Source: Vibrio viridaestus
Lineage (GTDB): Bacteria > Pseudomonadota > Gammaproteobacteria > Enterobacterales > Vibrionaceae
Direction: 5' to 3'
Assembly (NCBI RefSeq): GCF_003856525.1
Contig: NZ_RJVQ01000003.1
Span: 558,001 to 622,000 of the forward strand
Length of the DNA: 64,000 bases
This document shows, piece by piece, positions 42,145 through 52,546 of the stretch. Position 1 is the stretch's first letter. The number at the start of each line of letters is the position of its first letter. The notes beneath the pieces were generated by a model. The model saw only the letters and a program-made list of their open reading frames with translations, did not search any database and was not told the DNA's origin. The position numbers and the translations under genes are program-made.

Positions 42145-45100
42145 CTAAACAGACTCTATTGTGTTAATTATTCTTTTATCGGAAACCGGATAAGGTGTAC
42201 CAAGTTGCTGGGCGAAGTAACTCACTCTTAGTTCCTCTATCATCCAACGAATTTCTTTGACTGAGTCAGGTATGGATACGCCTTTCGGAATCTTATTCAA
42301 CAGCTCTTTGTAGCGATTGGTAACAGATTCAATCTTCAACATATGCAAACGGTCTTTATTTGGATCGATAGGAAGTTTTTCCAACCGTCGTTCTATTGCC
42401 TTCAAATATCGATGAATGTCAGGTAGCTTTTCCCAACCACATTCGGTAGCAAAACCCTTGAAGATAAGACCTTCAAGCTGAGCTTTGATATCAGATAACG
42501 CAAAAGCCATCGTCAGATCAATCTTACCTTTAAGCTTCTTGCTGATATTGAATGCTGTAGTTAGTATCTCTTCTACTTGTTTAGCAATATCGACAACGGT
42601 GTCCCCCAACTCTGTTCTTACATATTCTTTTAGTGCTTCGAACTGATCTGGAGTCCAGACCGAACCTCCATGCTGTTTAACCAATTTATCCACACCACAA
42701 GCGATGCAGTCGTCAATCAGATCCAGCACTTTGCCATACTGATTGAAGTACAAACCCAGTTTTGATTTGTTCGGCAACTTCTCATGCAGATATTTTATCG
42801 GCGAAGGGACATTCAGCAAAATAAGGCGTCGTTGACCCTGTCTCATTACAGTAGCCTGTTCTTCTTCCGTTTCGAACAGCTGAATGGCAACACTATCTTT
42901 AGTATCAACTAGTGCCGGGTAGGCTTTTACATCGAAGCCTCCCTTTTTCTGCTGATAAACTTTAGGTAGTTCACCGAAGCTCCAGGTATGAAGATCTTTT
43001 TGCTCGATATCATCATCAGCCACTTGAGATAACGTCTCTTTGACTTTTTCCTTTAGACTGTCTTTTAGCTCGTAGAGATCCTGATTTTCTTTAAGCTTTC
43101 TATTGCGATGGTCAACCGCTCTAAATGTAATTTTTAGATGGTCGGGCACCTGCTGTAAATTCCAGTCGTCTCGCAGAATTTCCACCCCCGTCATACGACG
43201 CAACTCTTTTTCTAACGCATCAAGTAGCGGTGTTTCTAACGGTGTTACTCGCGCCAAAAATGCCTCAGCATAATTAGGTGCCGGAACAAAGTTCTTGCGT
43301 AAAGTCTTTGGTAAGCACTTAATCAAACTCACAATCAGTTCATGTCTCAAGCCTGGGATCTGCCAATCGAACCCATCAGGCTCAATCTGATTGAGAACGG
43401 GTAATGGGATATGGACCGTGACACCGTCACTGTTATCTCCAGGTTCAAATTGATAACTCAGCTTCAATTTGACCCCATTTTGGTGCCAAAAATTGGGATA
43501 ATCTAATTCGGTGATATGGCTCGCATCACCTTTAACTAACTGATCTTTTTCAAAGTCGAGTAGTTCAGGCTGAGTACGGCTTTCTATTTTCCACCACGTA
43601 TCGAAATGACGTCCAGAAACAACATCTGTTCCAACACGTTGATCATAAAACTGGAATAGTTCTTCGTCATCCACCAAGATATCTCTGCGACGACTTTTAT
43701 TTTCCAGCTCTTCAACTTCTCTGAGCAGTTGGCGATTTTTCTTGAAGAAAGCGTGTTTTGTTTCCCACTCACCTTCAACTAATGCACTGCGAATGAATAT
43801 CTCTCGACTTAAAGTTGGATCTATCGTTCCGTAATTAACCAGACGTTTAGCAACGATGGGGACACCAAACAACGTCACTTTTTCATACGCCATTACAGCA
43901 GCGCGCTTTTTCGACCAATGCGGTTCACTATAACTGCGTTTTATCAGATGCCCTGCTAATGGCTCAATCCATTCTGGCTGAATTTTTGCGACTTCGCGCG
44001 CCCAAAGCTTAGATGTTTCAACTAGCTCTGCCGCCATCATCCATTTTGGTTGTTTTTTAAATTGCCCAGAAGCGGGGAATATACTGAAGCGCGCATTTCT
44101 CGCCCCCTGATATTCACTTTTTTCTGGGTCTTTCATACCAACATGAGACAATAACCCGCTAAGTATCGAGACATGAACTCCATGATAACTACCCGGTTCA
44201 TCATTCAATTTAAACCCAAGCTCACGCATTGATTGATGCAGCTGTAAATAGATGTCTTGCCATTCTCTTACGCGCAGATAATTGAGATATTCCTGTTTAC
44301 ACTGCTTACGGAACTGGTTCCCTGTCAGCTCTTTTTGTTGTTTTTTAATATAATCCCATAAGTTCACAAAGGTTAAAAAGTCTGAATCTTCATGGTAAAA
44401 ACGACGGTGCTTATCATCGGCCGACTGTTGTTTCTCTGATGGTCTTTCTCTTGGATCTTGGATAGATAGCGCAGAGGCAATGACCATGACCTCTTTTAAA
44501 CAGCCATATTTAGGCGCTTCTAACACCATACGTGATAAACGAGGGTCGATAGGCAGACGTGACAACTGTTTCCCCATCTCTGTCAGCCGTTTTTTCGGAT
44601 TGTCGACTTTATCGTTTATCGCACCTAATTCTTCCAACAAACGAACACCATCTTGAATGTTACGTTTATCGGGTGCTTCAACGAATGGAAATGCCTGAAT
44701 ATCCCCTAACCCAAGCGCAGTCATTTGGAGAATAACAGAAGCTAAGTTGGTACGAAGAATTTCGGGATCGGTAAATTCCGGACGAGAAAGGAAGTCATCT
44801 TCTGAATACAGACGAATACAAATACCGGCTTCAACACGACCACAACGGCCTTTTCTTTGGTTAGCACTTGCCTGCGAAATGGGTTCAATAGGTAAACGTT
44901 GTACCTTGGTTCGGTAACTGTAACGACTGATTCTTGCCGTACCTGGATCTATAACGTATTTAATCCCAGGTACTGTTAGCGATGTCTCCGCTACGTTAGT
45001 AGAAAGTACAATTCGACGCCCAGCATGAGGCTGAAAAATTCTATTCTGTTCCCCAGCCGACAGACGTGCGTATAGAGGCACGATTTCAGTATCACGCAGT

Positions 45101-46074
45101 TTGTGCTTGGTCAGTGCATCGGCTGTGTCTCTGATCTCACGTTCACCGTTGAGGAAGATAAGAATGTCGCCGAGTCCTTCATCACACAGTTCATCCACTG
45201 CATCAATGATACCCTGTAGCTCGTCCCTATCTGAGTCATCATCCTGAACTAATGGACGATAGCGTGTATCCACTGGATACGTTCTTCCTGATACTTCAAT
45301 AATCGGCGCGTTACCAAAATGCTTCGAAAAACGTTCAGGATCGATTGTCGCTGACGTAATAATCACTTTTAAATCGGGTCTCTTAGGCAATAATTGCTTC
45401 AAATAACCCATGATAAAATCGATATTCAGGCTCCTTTCATGAGCCTCATCGATAATAATCGTATCGTACTGAGTCAGAAATCGATCGTGCTGTATTTCAG
45501 CAAGCAGAATACCATCCGTCATCAGTTTGATCTGAGTTTGATCCGAAACCTGATCGGTAAAACGCACTTTATAACCAACAGCGGAACCCATTTGAGACTC
45601 GGTTTCTTCGGCAATACGCGCAGCTACCGAGCGGGCAGCTAAACGTCTTGGCTGCGTATGACCAATAAGGCCAAACCGTCCAAGACCCAGTTCAAGACAG
45701 ATTTTAGGTAATTGCGTCGTTTTACCGGATCCGGTTTCACCAGCGACAATCACAACCTGATGATTTGCTATCGCTTCAGCAATATCATCTTTCTTCTGAC
45801 TAACGGGTAATATTTCCGGATATTCTATCTTGAGCTGGCTATTGGTTCTGGATTCAACAAGCGCCATAGATTGAGCAATATCCAATGCTATTTCATCGAA
45901 AACAGCGTCTCTCGCTTCCGCTTTACGAATTTTCATTGCGCCGTAAACGCGCTTTTCTATACGTCGACGATCTCGAATCGCACATTGACTAATTGCATTT
46001 AACAATTGCTCTTTCGAATTCGTTTTAGATTCTGGAGTATTAGACTGACTGGAGGAAGAAGAAGTCAAAACCAT
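42145..46074 (-). CDS. hrpA: DEAH-box RNA helicase HrpA
   Basis: The 1309-residue protein carries 'VAGETGSGKTTQLPKICLEL' (Walker A), the DEAH box in 'IIIDEAHERSLNIDF', 'ITSATIDPERF' and 'NQRKGRCGRVEAG', plus the long C-terminal DUF3418 region typical of HrpA. It unwinds mRNA structures and helps rescue stalled ribosomes. Length and order agree with E. coli HrpA (about 1300). The start is uncertain: the ATG at 46074 has AGGA directly before it, too close for good use, while the TTG two codons later has AGGA at normal spacing. Confidence 0.94.
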   Translation of the reverse strand: MVLTSSSSSQSNTPESKTNSKEQLLNAISQCAIRDRRRIEKRVYGAMKIRKAEARDAVFDEIALDIAQSMALVESRTNSQLKIEYPEILPVSQKKDDIAEAIANHQVVIVAGETGSGKTTQLPKICLELGLGRFGLIGHTQPRRLAARSVAARIAEETESQMGSAVGYKVRFTDQVSDQTQIKLMTDGILLAEIQHDRFLTQYDTIIIDEAHERSLNIDFIMGYLKQLLPKRPDLKVIITSATIDPERFSKHFGNAPIIEVSGRTYPVDTRYRPLVQDDDSDRDELQGIIDAVDELCDEGLGDILIFLNGEREIRDTADALTKHKLRDTEIVPLYARLSAGEQNRIFQPHAGRRIVLSTNVAETSLTVPGIKYVIDPGTARISRYSYRTKVQRLPIEPISQASANQRKGRCGRVEAGICIRLYSEDDFLSRPEFTDPEILRTNLASVILQMTALGLGDIQAFPFVEAPDKRNIQDGVRLLEELGAINDKVDNPKKRLTEMGKQLSRLPIDPRLSRMVLEAPKYGCLKEVMVIASALSIQDPRERPSEKQQSADDKHRRFYHEDSDFLTFVNLWDYIKKQQKELTGNQFRKQCKQEYLNYLRVREWQDIYLQLHQSMRELGFKLNDEPGSYHGVHVSILSGLLSHVGMKDPEKSEYQGARNARFSIFPASGQFKKQPKWMMAAELVETSKLWAREVAKIQPEWIEPLAGHLIKRSYSEPHWSKKRAAVMAYEKVTLFGVPIVAKRLVNYGTIDPTLSREIFIRSALVEGEWETKHAFFKKNRQLLREVEELENKSRRRDILVDDEELFQFYDQRVGTDVVSGRHFDTWWKIESRTQPELLDFEKDQLVKGDASHITELDYPNFWHQNGVKLKLSYQFEPGDNSDGVTVHIPLPVLNQIEPDGFDWQIPGLRHELIVSLIKCLPKTLRKNFVPAPNYAEAFLARVTPLETPLLDALEKELRRMTGVEILRDDWNLQQVPDHLKITFRAVDHRNRKLKENQDLYELKDSLKEKVKETLSQVADDDIEQKDLHTWSFGELPKVYQQKKGGFDVKAYPALVDTKDSVAIQLFETEEEQATVMRQGQRRLILLNVPSPIKYLHEKLPNKSKLGLYFNQYGKVLDLIDDCIACGVDKLVKQHGGSVWTPDQFEALKEYVRTELGDTVVDIAKQVEEILTTAFNISKKLKGKIDLTMAFALSDIKAQLEGLIFKGFATECGWEKLPDIHRYLKAIERRLEKLPIDPNKDRLHMLKIESVTNRYKELLNKIPKGVSIPDSVKEIRWMIEELRVSYFAQQLGTPYPVSDKRIINTIESV

Positions 46075-46289
46075 TCCTATAAATAACTCAGTAACATAAT
46101 TGCCGCGGATTGTACCATAATCACTGGGTCGTGATACAACCAAGTCATTTATGCCTTTCAGCCATTATTGACAGTAGTACGTTCGAAATTTTCGAATATC
46201 TTCTGCAATTTACTCTGCTTACTCTTCAGATAGATTCCCGATAAAATACGCTCTAATGAAATTACTCAGACAACGAAGGAATCATTAAC

Positions 46290-46874
46290 ATGTCTCGTGT
46301 TTTAGCTCTTAAATCTAGTATCCTTGGTGAATACTCGCAATCTTCTAAACTTGTTGACGAGTTCGTGTCATCGCTTGATGCTGACGTCACTGTTCGCGAT
46401 CTTGTAGCAGAACAGCTTCCTGTTCTTACTTTCGAAATTGCAACAGCTTTGCGTGCGACAGAAGACCTATCTGCAGAGCAGCAGGCTTATGTTGATCTTT
46501 CTGACAAACTTATTAACGAAATCAAAGATGCAGATACTCTTGTTATCGCTGCACCGATGTACAACTTTACAGTACCAACTCAGCTTAAAAACTGGATCGA
46601 TCTAGTTGCTCGTGCTGGTGTAACGTTCAAGTACACTGAATCAGGTGTTGAAGGCCTGATCAAAGGTAAAAAAGCGATCGTTATTACAACTCGTGGTGGT
46701 ATTCATAAAGGTCAATCTGAAGATATCGTTGCACCATTTCTAACTACATTCTTAGGCTTTATTGGTATTACCGATGTTGAATTCGTATACGCTGAAGCAC
46801 TAAACATGGGTGAAGATTTTGCCGCAAAAGGCATTGCAAGTGCTAAAGAACAGTTAGCCAACGTTACTGCTTAA
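46290..46874 (+). CDS. azoR: FMN-dependent NADH-azoreductase
   Basis: The 194-residue flavodoxin-fold protein has '[20 protein letters not shown]' (FMN phosphate loop), '[20 protein letters not shown]' and '[15 protein letters not shown]', the AzoR signature. It reduces quinones and azo dyes with NADH using FMN and protects against thiol and quinone stress. The length is standard and the codon use suggests good expression. A strong terminator follows at 46911. It is divergent from hrpA. Confidence 0.95.
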   Translation: MSRVLALKSSILGEYSQSSKLVDEFVSSLDADVTVRDLVAEQLPVLTFEIATALRATEDLSAEQQAYVDLSDKLINEIKDADTLVIAAPMYNFTVPTQLKNWIDLVARAGVTFKYTESGVEGLIKGKKAIVITTRGGIHKGQSEDIVAPFLTTFLGFIGITDVEFVYAEALNMGEDFAAKGIASAKEQLANVTA

Positions 46875-46910
46875 TCTGCTAGTCCATTCCTTTTCCATAC
46901 CTTAACTTTT

Positions 46911-46937
46911 AGCCAGCATATAGCTGGCTTTTTTTTA
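46911..46937 (+). terminator. Intrinsic terminator after azoR
   Basis: AGCCAGC and GCTGGCT form a 7-base stem with a 5-base loop, followed by eight T on the plus strand, 37 bases past the azoR stop. Confidence 0.9.
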
Positions 46938-47079
46938 CACCAATCACGTAACTTGTTGTGTTACATTAATTCTCAAGGTAATGTAGTTTATAAGATTAAC
47001 AATAGTTAATTTTATCGTCATGGATGAGCTGTAATGACAATTAACATTCAATTCGCATCAGCATTATCAAGGAAGAATT

Positions 47080-47739
47080 ATGAATTTAAAACGCAACATA
47101 CTCTGCTTCGGTGACTCATTAACCTGGGGATGGGTTCCGAGTCAAAACAGTGTACCAACCTCTCGCTATGCTTTTTCAGAGCGATGGACAGGAGCAATGG
47201 CTATGTCCCTAGGAGATGAATATAACGTTATTGAAGAAGGCCTCAACGCTCGTACAACACACCTCGACGATCCAACCGATCCTCGCCTCAATGGTTCAGC
47301 TTATTTTCCAACATCACTTGCCAGTCATCTTCCACTAGACTTAGTCATTATTATGTTAGGCACAAATAACACCAAAGCGTCTTTTAGACAAACGCCTCAG
47401 GAAATCGCTGAAGGGATGTCGATTCTCGTCGGTCAGGCATACGCGAGTGCAGGAGGTGTGGGAAGCATTTATCCCGCACCTAAAATACTGATCGTTTCGC
47501 CTCCACCGCTCTCCCCTATGCCCGACCCATGGTTTGCAACAATATTCGATGGTAGTTACGAAAAGAGTTTGGAACTACCGAAATACTATCAAATGATGGC
47601 TAACTTCTGGAAAGTCGATTTTTTTGAAGCTGGAAGTGTTATTGAAACCGACGGCTGCGATGGTATCCACCTTTCCGCTAAAAGTAACCAAGTCCTTGGT
47701 TCTGCTCTGGCTGATAAAGTAAAGTCACTCTTTGTATAG
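47080..47739 (+). CDS. SGNH hydrolase, aryl-esterase/acyltransferase type (MsAcT-like)
   Basis: The 219-residue enzyme has the SGNH blocks 'ILCFGDSLTWGW' (catalytic Ser11 in block I), 'VIEEGLNARTTHLDDPTDPR', 'LVIIMLGTNNTK' (Asn) and 'DGCDGIHLSAKSNQVLG' (Asp and His). The sequence closely follows the Mycobacterium smegmatis acyltransferase MsAcT, which hydrolyses aryl esters and performs acyl transfer in water, including perhydrolysis. There is no signal peptide, so the enzyme is cytoplasmic. A weak hairpin lies after the stop. The natural substrate is unknown. Confidence 0.9.
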   Translation: MNLKRNILCFGDSLTWGWVPSQNSVPTSRYAFSERWTGAMAMSLGDEYNVIEEGLNARTTHLDDPTDPRLNGSAYFPTSLASHLPLDLVIIMLGTNNTKASFRQTPQEIAEGMSILVGQAYASAGGVGSIYPAPKILIVSPPPLSPMPDPWFATIFDGSYEKSLELPKYYQMMANFWKVDFFEAGSVIETDGCDGIHLSAKSNQVLGSALADKVKSLFV

Positions 47740-47941
47740 GCTTAAACCCGGAGTCAATGACACTCAAAGTTGATTGACTCCACATCATATATCGCGATAG
47801 AGAATCCTTCTCCCTCTCTCATGAAGATTGACGTTTTTTGCAGCAAACTAACTCACAGATTATTAAATTTATTAAAGTTATGATAGCTTTGCCGTTACAC
47901 TTACTATAGTGCGAATCGACTATCACTGTTGTGAGAAGTGA

Positions 47942-48298
47942 ATGAAAGCTTCAGAAATGTTGTATCAGTTGCAAACAATCCTCAAGCAAACCGATCCTGA
48001 AATTGTTACAGGAGAAGACTGGCTGCCTGAAAGACTGATCAACCTACATCAATTGGATGACTTATTATTTCTCAAATTTGATTCGGCCCCGGAAGAGGGA
48101 CAAGGCGATGAGGAAGGTCGCGGGTTCGTTGAGCATGAGATAGAGTTAATTCGCCAACAAATCATGGAAATTTTTCTCGAGAAAACATCATTAGAAAATA
48201 AGCAGGAAGCCATATTAGCATTGATACTCTTGGCTCATGAACAAATGCCTTCAGATGTTGTCCAAACATTAAATGATCTAAAAAATCAATCCAGCTAA
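47942..48298 (+). CDS. Conserved hypothetical protein, 118 residues
   Basis: The protein is acidic and mostly helical, with a D/E/G-rich middle ('SAPEEGQGDEEGRGFVEH') and regular helices on both sides. No membrane segment, signal or known motif is seen. It lies 51 bases upstream of the TerB-like gene on the same strand, so the two may be cotranscribed and related in function. No family is recognised. Confidence 0.65.
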   Translation: MKASEMLYQLQTILKQTDPEIVTGEDWLPERLINLHQLDDLLFLKFDSAPEEGQGDEEGRGFVEHEIELIRQQIMEIFLEKTSLENKQEAILALILLAHEQMPSDVVQTLNDLKNQSS

Positions 48299-48349
48299 TT
48301 ACCTCTAATTAAAAAATTACACATCAGAACTTAACGGTGGGGAGACGTT

Positions 48350-48796
48350 ATGATAAACACCTTGAAATCGCTTTTTAAAGAACTTCTTGAAGGTGAAGAC
48401 CTAGGACGCCAAAACGGCATATCTTCTGAATTAGCGATCGCCTGTTTACTGGTTGAAGTTGCCAAAGCCGATCACAATCTGGATGCTAAAGAACAAGAGT
48501 CTAAAACACAGCTTCTCAAAAAGCTCTGTGGAGTCGAACAGGAAAAAGCAACCAGTTTAATTGAAGACGCAGAGGCGAGAACCAAAGACGCTGCATCCCT
48601 TTATGAGTTTACTTCTCAGTTGCGTTCTCTTAGTCGGGAACAGCGCTTTGATCTGATCAAAGCGATGTGGGAAATGGCCTTTGCTGATGGTAACATCGAC
48701 CCTCTAGAAGACTCGGTTATTCGCAAAACCGCTGAGCTTATTTATGTTGATCACAGTGAGTTTATTCGCGCCAAACTTCAGGTCACTGGAGAATAA
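48350..48796 (+). CDS. TerB-like protein
   Basis: The 148-residue all-helical protein has the TerB pattern 'IACLLVEVAKADHNLDAKEQ' and 'MWEMAFADGNIDPLEDSVIR', where the repeated D-G-N-x-D-xx-E is typical of the two acidic metal-binding helices of the TerB/DjlA-N family. TerB proteins bind metal or membrane lipid and are linked to stress responses and tellurite resistance, but no other ter genes are present. It follows the 118-residue protein and precedes rimO by 97 bases. Confidence 0.82.
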   Translation: MINTLKSLFKELLEGEDLGRQNGISSELAIACLLVEVAKADHNLDAKEQESKTQLLKKLCGVEQEKATSLIEDAEARTKDAASLYEFTSQLRSLSREQRFDLIKAMWEMAFADGNIDPLEDSVIRKTAELIYVDHSEFIRAKLQVTGE

Positions 48797-48893
48797 TTCC
48801 TTCGCTTCCCAGTACTATCTAATTGCTATCTTTCGGTATAATATTATTCGAAACGATTACCGTTCTAATAATAATTAGGTAGTACTCAGAGCA

Positions 48894-50300
48894 ATGACAG
48901 TCCATACATATACACCAAACCAAACCACAACGCTGGACACCGCTAAGAAGACTATAGATGAGCAAAGTGCTTCTCTAAGTCCGGCTACTGGCAACAAAAT
49001 CGGCTTTGTTTCTTTAGGCTGTCCTAAGAATTTGGTCGACTCAGAACGTATCCTCACTCAACTGCGTACCGAAGGTTATGATATCGTCAGCAGTTATCAA
49101 AACTCAGACCTGGTTATCGTTAATACTTGTGGCTTCATAGACAGTGCAGTTCAAGAATCGCTCGAAGCGATTGGAGAAGCCTTAAATGAGAATGGCAAAG
49201 TGATCGTAACGGGTTGTCTTGGCGCAAGAGAAGATGAAATTCGCGAAGTTTTTCCGAATGTACTTGGTATTACAGGACCTCATGCCTACACAAATGTATT
49301 GGAGCACGTTCACCAGTACGTACCAAAACCCTCACATGACCCATTCACTAGCCTAGTACCAGATCAAGGCGTAAAACTCACGCCAAAGCATTACGCCTAT
49401 CTCAAAATATCGGAAGGATGCAACCATCGCTGTACGTTTTGTATTATCCCGTCAATGAGGGGAGACTTAGTCAGTCGCCCTATTGGTGATGTTTTGACTG
49501 AGGCTGAACGATTAAAAAATGCGGGCGTGAAAGAGCTGCTAGTTATCAGCCAAGATACGAGCGCTTATGGTGTGGATACAAAACATGCACTTGGTTTTTC
49601 CAATGGCATGCCTGTGCGTCAGAATCTCAAAGCACTGAGTGAAGAATTGGGTAAACTTGGCATCTGGGTTCGACTTCACTATGTCTATCCCTACCCACAT
49701 GTTGACGATATCATTCCTCTGATGGCGGAAGGAAAAATTCTGCCCTATCTGGATATTCCGTTCCAACATGCCAGTCCGAGAATTCTTAAGCTGATGAAGC
49801 GCCCAGGTCAGGCAGAAAGAACATTAGATAAAATTAAAAAGTGGCGCGAAATTTGTCCGGACCTGGTTATTCGCTCTACTTTTATTGTCGGATTCCCTGG
49901 AGAGACTGAGGAAGATTTCCAATTATTACTCGACTGGCTCAAAGAGGCTCAACTGGATCGAGTTGGCTGTTTCAAATACTCTCCAGTTGATGGCGCGAAA
50001 GCAAACGAGTTGGATAATCCTGTTTCTGAAGAAATTAAACAAGAACGCTACGATCGTTTTATGGAAGTGCAACAGGCAATCAGTACTGCTCGCTTGCAGA
50101 AACGAATCGGCTCGACAATGAAAGTCCTTATTGATGAAATCGATGAAGAAGGCGCCATCGGAAGAACCTATGCTGACGCTCCCGAAATCGATGGGCTTGT
50201 TTATCTTAATGACGAACGCTCAGTTACCCCAGGTGACATTGTAACAGTCAAAGTCACACATTCAGACGAGTATGACTTATGGGCAGAACTCATTAAATAA
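48894..50300 (+). CDS. rimO: Ribosomal protein S12 methylthiotransferase RimO
   Basis: The 468-residue enzyme has the N-terminal methylthiotransferase domain with its cysteines ('[18 protein letters not shown]', '[11 protein letters not shown]', '[11 protein letters not shown]'). The radical-SAM cluster follows ('[20 protein letters not shown]', with Cys-x3-Cys-x2-Cys), then a C-terminal TRAM domain. It adds a methylthio group to Asp89 of ribosomal protein S12. The N-terminus has about 30 extra residues before the core, as in some vibrios. A terminator shared with the convergent lyxose isomerase gene follows. Confidence 0.95.
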   Translation: MTVHTYTPNQTTTLDTAKKTIDEQSASLSPATGNKIGFVSLGCPKNLVDSERILTQLRTEGYDIVSSYQNSDLVIVNTCGFIDSAVQESLEAIGEALNENGKVIVTGCLGAREDEIREVFPNVLGITGPHAYTNVLEHVHQYVPKPSHDPFTSLVPDQGVKLTPKHYAYLKISEGCNHRCTFCIIPSMRGDLVSRPIGDVLTEAERLKNAGVKELLVISQDTSAYGVDTKHALGFSNGMPVRQNLKALSEELGKLGIWVRLHYVYPYPHVDDIIPLMAEGKILPYLDIPFQHASPRILKLMKRPGQAERTLDKIKKWREICPDLVIRSTFIVGFPGETEEDFQLLLDWLKEAQLDRVGCFKYSPVDGAKANELDNPVSEEIKQERYDRFMEVQQAISTARLQKRIGSTMKVLIDEIDEEGAIGRTYADAPEIDGLVYLNDERSVTPGDIVTVKVTHSDEYDLWAELIK

Positions 50301-50330
50301 AAGAGTAAACGAAGAGTCACACCCTTTTAG

Positions 50331-50353
50331 AAAGCCGGACCTTGTCCGGCTTT
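50331..50353. terminator. Hairpin between the convergent rimO and lyxose-isomerase genes
   Basis: AAAGCCGGAC and GTCCGGCTTT form a perfect 10-base stem with a 3-base loop. Short A and T ends on both strands make it a likely two-way terminator. Confidence 0.75.
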
Positions 50354-50359
50354 GTCGTA

Positions 50360-50878
50360 TTATTGAATGAAGCTAAAACGATTTATATTCGGATCAGTGA
50401 ATATATCGGACATATCATCAGAATGTGTCGAGAACTCAGACACGACAGCCCCCCCCTCATGAGCCTGAAACCAATGTTTCGTTTCTGGCTGCAACGTCAG
50501 TTGCTCCCCTTGTTTCAATACGACTTCTTTAAATACCGTGTAGTAATTAGAGCCAACATCGGGTGGAGTAACCGAAGGTGATTCAGTCTGCTTACCACTG
50601 ATAAATACGCTTACAGTTCCGTAACGGCATCGAAATGTTTCTTCTTTACCTAACCCAGTAACCTTATTTGGGTGGCGATGCTCAGGGCAAGTCTGATGTG
50701 GTAGAAGTACAAGTTCTTTGGCACAACATCGCTCCGTGTTGAGATAGGTATGTACGGTTAAGCCTACTCGAGTAAAATCGTTTAAACCAAAATCTGACAT
50801 TTCTAATTCAAGGACTTCCTTTTCTGAAAGAAAGATTCCCGACTCAGAAATAAGTGCGTTAATTCTGTCCCTATACAT
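50360..50878 (-). CDS. D-lyxose isomerase (cupin, YdaE family)
   Basis: The 172-residue cupin starts 'MYRDRINALISESGIFLSEK'. It contains 'KELVLLPHQTCPEHRHP', 'KEETFRCRYGTVSVFISG' and 'LQPETKHWFQAHEGGAVVSE', supplying the His-x-His, Glu and His metal ligands. This closely matches the Bacillus YdaE-type D-lyxose isomerase, which converts D-lyxose to D-xylulose. I chose the ATG at 50878 (AAAGG nine bases upstream); an ATG at 50920 is also possible. It is the last gene of an operon after a xylulokinase, which fits the product. Confidence 0.83.
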   Translation of the reverse strand: MYRDRINALISESGIFLSEKEVLELEMSDFGLNDFTRVGLTVHTYLNTERCCAKELVLLPHQTCPEHRHPNKVTGLGKEETFRCRYGTVSVFISGKQTESPSVTPPDVGSNYYTVFKEVVLKQGEQLTLQPETKHWFQAHEGGAVVSEFSTHSDDMSDIFTDPNINRFSFIQ

Positions 50879-50965
50879 AAAATGACCTTTCACATTATTG
50901 GTATTCATTAAGGTGTTCATTAAATGGCTTTCTAGCCTTATTATTGTGTAGTTAGCTTACTATCA

Positions 50966-52456
50966 TCAGAATGCATAAGTTTGTGACAAGCAGCGCCTAT
51001 ATGCCTGATAGGACTGCTCATAAAGCAAAACATTATTCGAAATGGGGCGTACCTCCGATTTTGGATCCAGTCCAACCCATATATCACACAGCTCATCAAG
51101 AGAAACAGGCGTGTCATTCGCATGATTGTAAGCCCACATAGCCTGTATTGCGCCACCTAATGCTGCCGCTTCATGTTCTAAAGGGCATATAACCGGCGTA
51201 TTCATGATATCGGCTACCATCTGACGCCATTCCGCATTTTTTGCACCGCCACCAATAAGACGAATTTGCTCAGGTTCGATACCTTGTTCACGAAATAAAT
51301 CCAGCCCATAGCGGATAGTAAACGTCGCCGCTTCTGTCGTTGCTCTAATTATATTGGCCTGACTTAAGTTGTCTGTTGTTAAGCCATGTAGCGATGCCGT
51401 GGCATTCGGCAGTGGTGGAATACGCTCACCACTAAAAAATGGTAAGAGTGTAATGCCATTGGCTCCGGGGCGGGTTTGTTGAAGCATTTGAGTAAAAGTA
51501 TCTAACTCAATATCAAAAAGTGTACGCATAAGTGTCGTCGAGGCTGTGACGTTCATCGTACAAATCAAAGGGAGCCAACCATTAGAACTGGAACAAAAAC
51601 TCGCAATCATACCATCATCACTTGCCATGGGTTTATCACTATAAGCATACAGTGTCCCTGACGTGCCTAGGCTCATCGTTACCGTCCCTGCTTTGATGTT
51701 CCCAGTACCGATAGCGCCCATCATGTTATCGCCGCCTCCAGATGCAATCATGACGTCGCTGCTTAACCCTAATAGCTGAGCAATCTCAGGTTTAATTTTT
51801 CCTATCATAGTTTCAGCTGAAATGAGCTGCGGTAAATGACTCTCAATGTCCAAGTTCGGTGCGACAACGGCAAACACATCCTCATCATATTGCCTATCAT
51901 GGATGCTCATGTAGCCTGTACCAGAAGCGTCACCGAAATCTGTTTTAAATTCACCCGTCAGCCAATAATTGAGATAGTCGTGTGGAAGCATTATCTTATC
52001 AATTTTGGCATAAACATCCGGATGATTTCGATATAGCCAAAGAATTTTGGAGGCGGTATAACCCGTTTGCAGTTGAATACCGACTCTATCCATAAATGCT
52101 TTATGCCCGCCGAGTTTCTCAATAATCTCAGCATTTTCTTTACTAGACTCGGTATCACACCACAGTTTTGCGGGATATATCGGATTATCAAATTTATCCA
52201 ACACCACCATACCATGCTGCTGTCCTGATATTCCGATTGCTTTTATTTCAGTGAGTTCGATACCCGATTCTTGCTTGGCATGTTTCAACGCCAACTTAAA
52301 TGCGTCAATCCACCATTGAACATGTTGCTCTCGTCTTCCGCTATCGTTACTAATAATGTCGTGTTTACCATAGCCACTACCAAGAATAGTGTTGGTGCGG
52401 GAGTCACAAATCACGACTTTAGTACCTTGAGTACCACAATCTACGCCTAAAAACAT
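50966..52456 (-). CDS. xylB: Xylulokinase
   Basis: The 496-residue FGGY-family kinase begins 'MFLGVDCGTQGTKVVICDSR' and has 'GISGQQHGMVVLD', 'DFGDASGTGYMSIHDRQYD', 'IRLIGGGAKNAEWRQMVADI' and 'CPLEHEAAALGGAIQAMWAY', typical of XylB. It phosphorylates D-xylulose to D-xylulose 5-phosphate, which enters the pentose phosphate pathway. The ATG at 52456 has AGGGGA just before it; an upstream in-frame start would add 17 residues. A GC-rich hairpin lies immediately upstream. It sits between an ABC permease gene and the lyxose isomerase gene. Confidence 0.93.
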   Translation of the reverse strand: MFLGVDCGTQGTKVVICDSRTNTILGSGYGKHDIISNDSGRREQHVQWWIDAFKLALKHAKQESGIELTEIKAIGISGQQHGMVVLDKFDNPIYPAKLWCDTESSKENAEIIEKLGGHKAFMDRVGIQLQTGYTASKILWLYRNHPDVYAKIDKIMLPHDYLNYWLTGEFKTDFGDASGTGYMSIHDRQYDEDVFAVVAPNLDIESHLPQLISAETMIGKIKPEIAQLLGLSSDVMIASGGGDNMMGAIGTGNIKAGTVTMSLGTSGTLYAYSDKPMASDDGMIASFCSSSNGWLPLICTMNVTASTTLMRTLFDIELDTFTQMLQQTRPGANGITLLPFFSGERIPPLPNATASLHGLTTDNLSQANIIRATTEAATFTIRYGLDLFREQGIEPEQIRLIGGGAKNAEWRQMVADIMNTPVICPLEHEAAALGGAIQAMWAYNHANDTPVSLDELCDIWVGLDPKSEVRPISNNVLLYEQSYQAYRRCLSQTYAF

Positions 52457-52468
52457 AGTTTCCCCTAA

Positions 52469-52485
52469 CGCGGGGTATCCCCGCG
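52469..52485 (-). repeat. GC-rich hairpin just upstream of xylB
   Basis: CGCGGGG and CCCCGCG form a 7-base perfect stem with a 3-base loop, ending four bases before the xylB ribosome site. It may affect xylB translation or mark an RNA-processing point. Confidence 0.5.
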
Positions 52486-52546
52486 ATGTTAACCAACAAA
52501 AGCACAAGCTTTTATATCATTATCATTATGATGAGACCGTCACCGA

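Noticed and set aside
47750-47781. Terminator after the SGNH gene (GGAGTCAA/TTGACTCC)
   Set aside because: The stem is moderate, the loop is long and no T run follows, so it was left out of the feature list.
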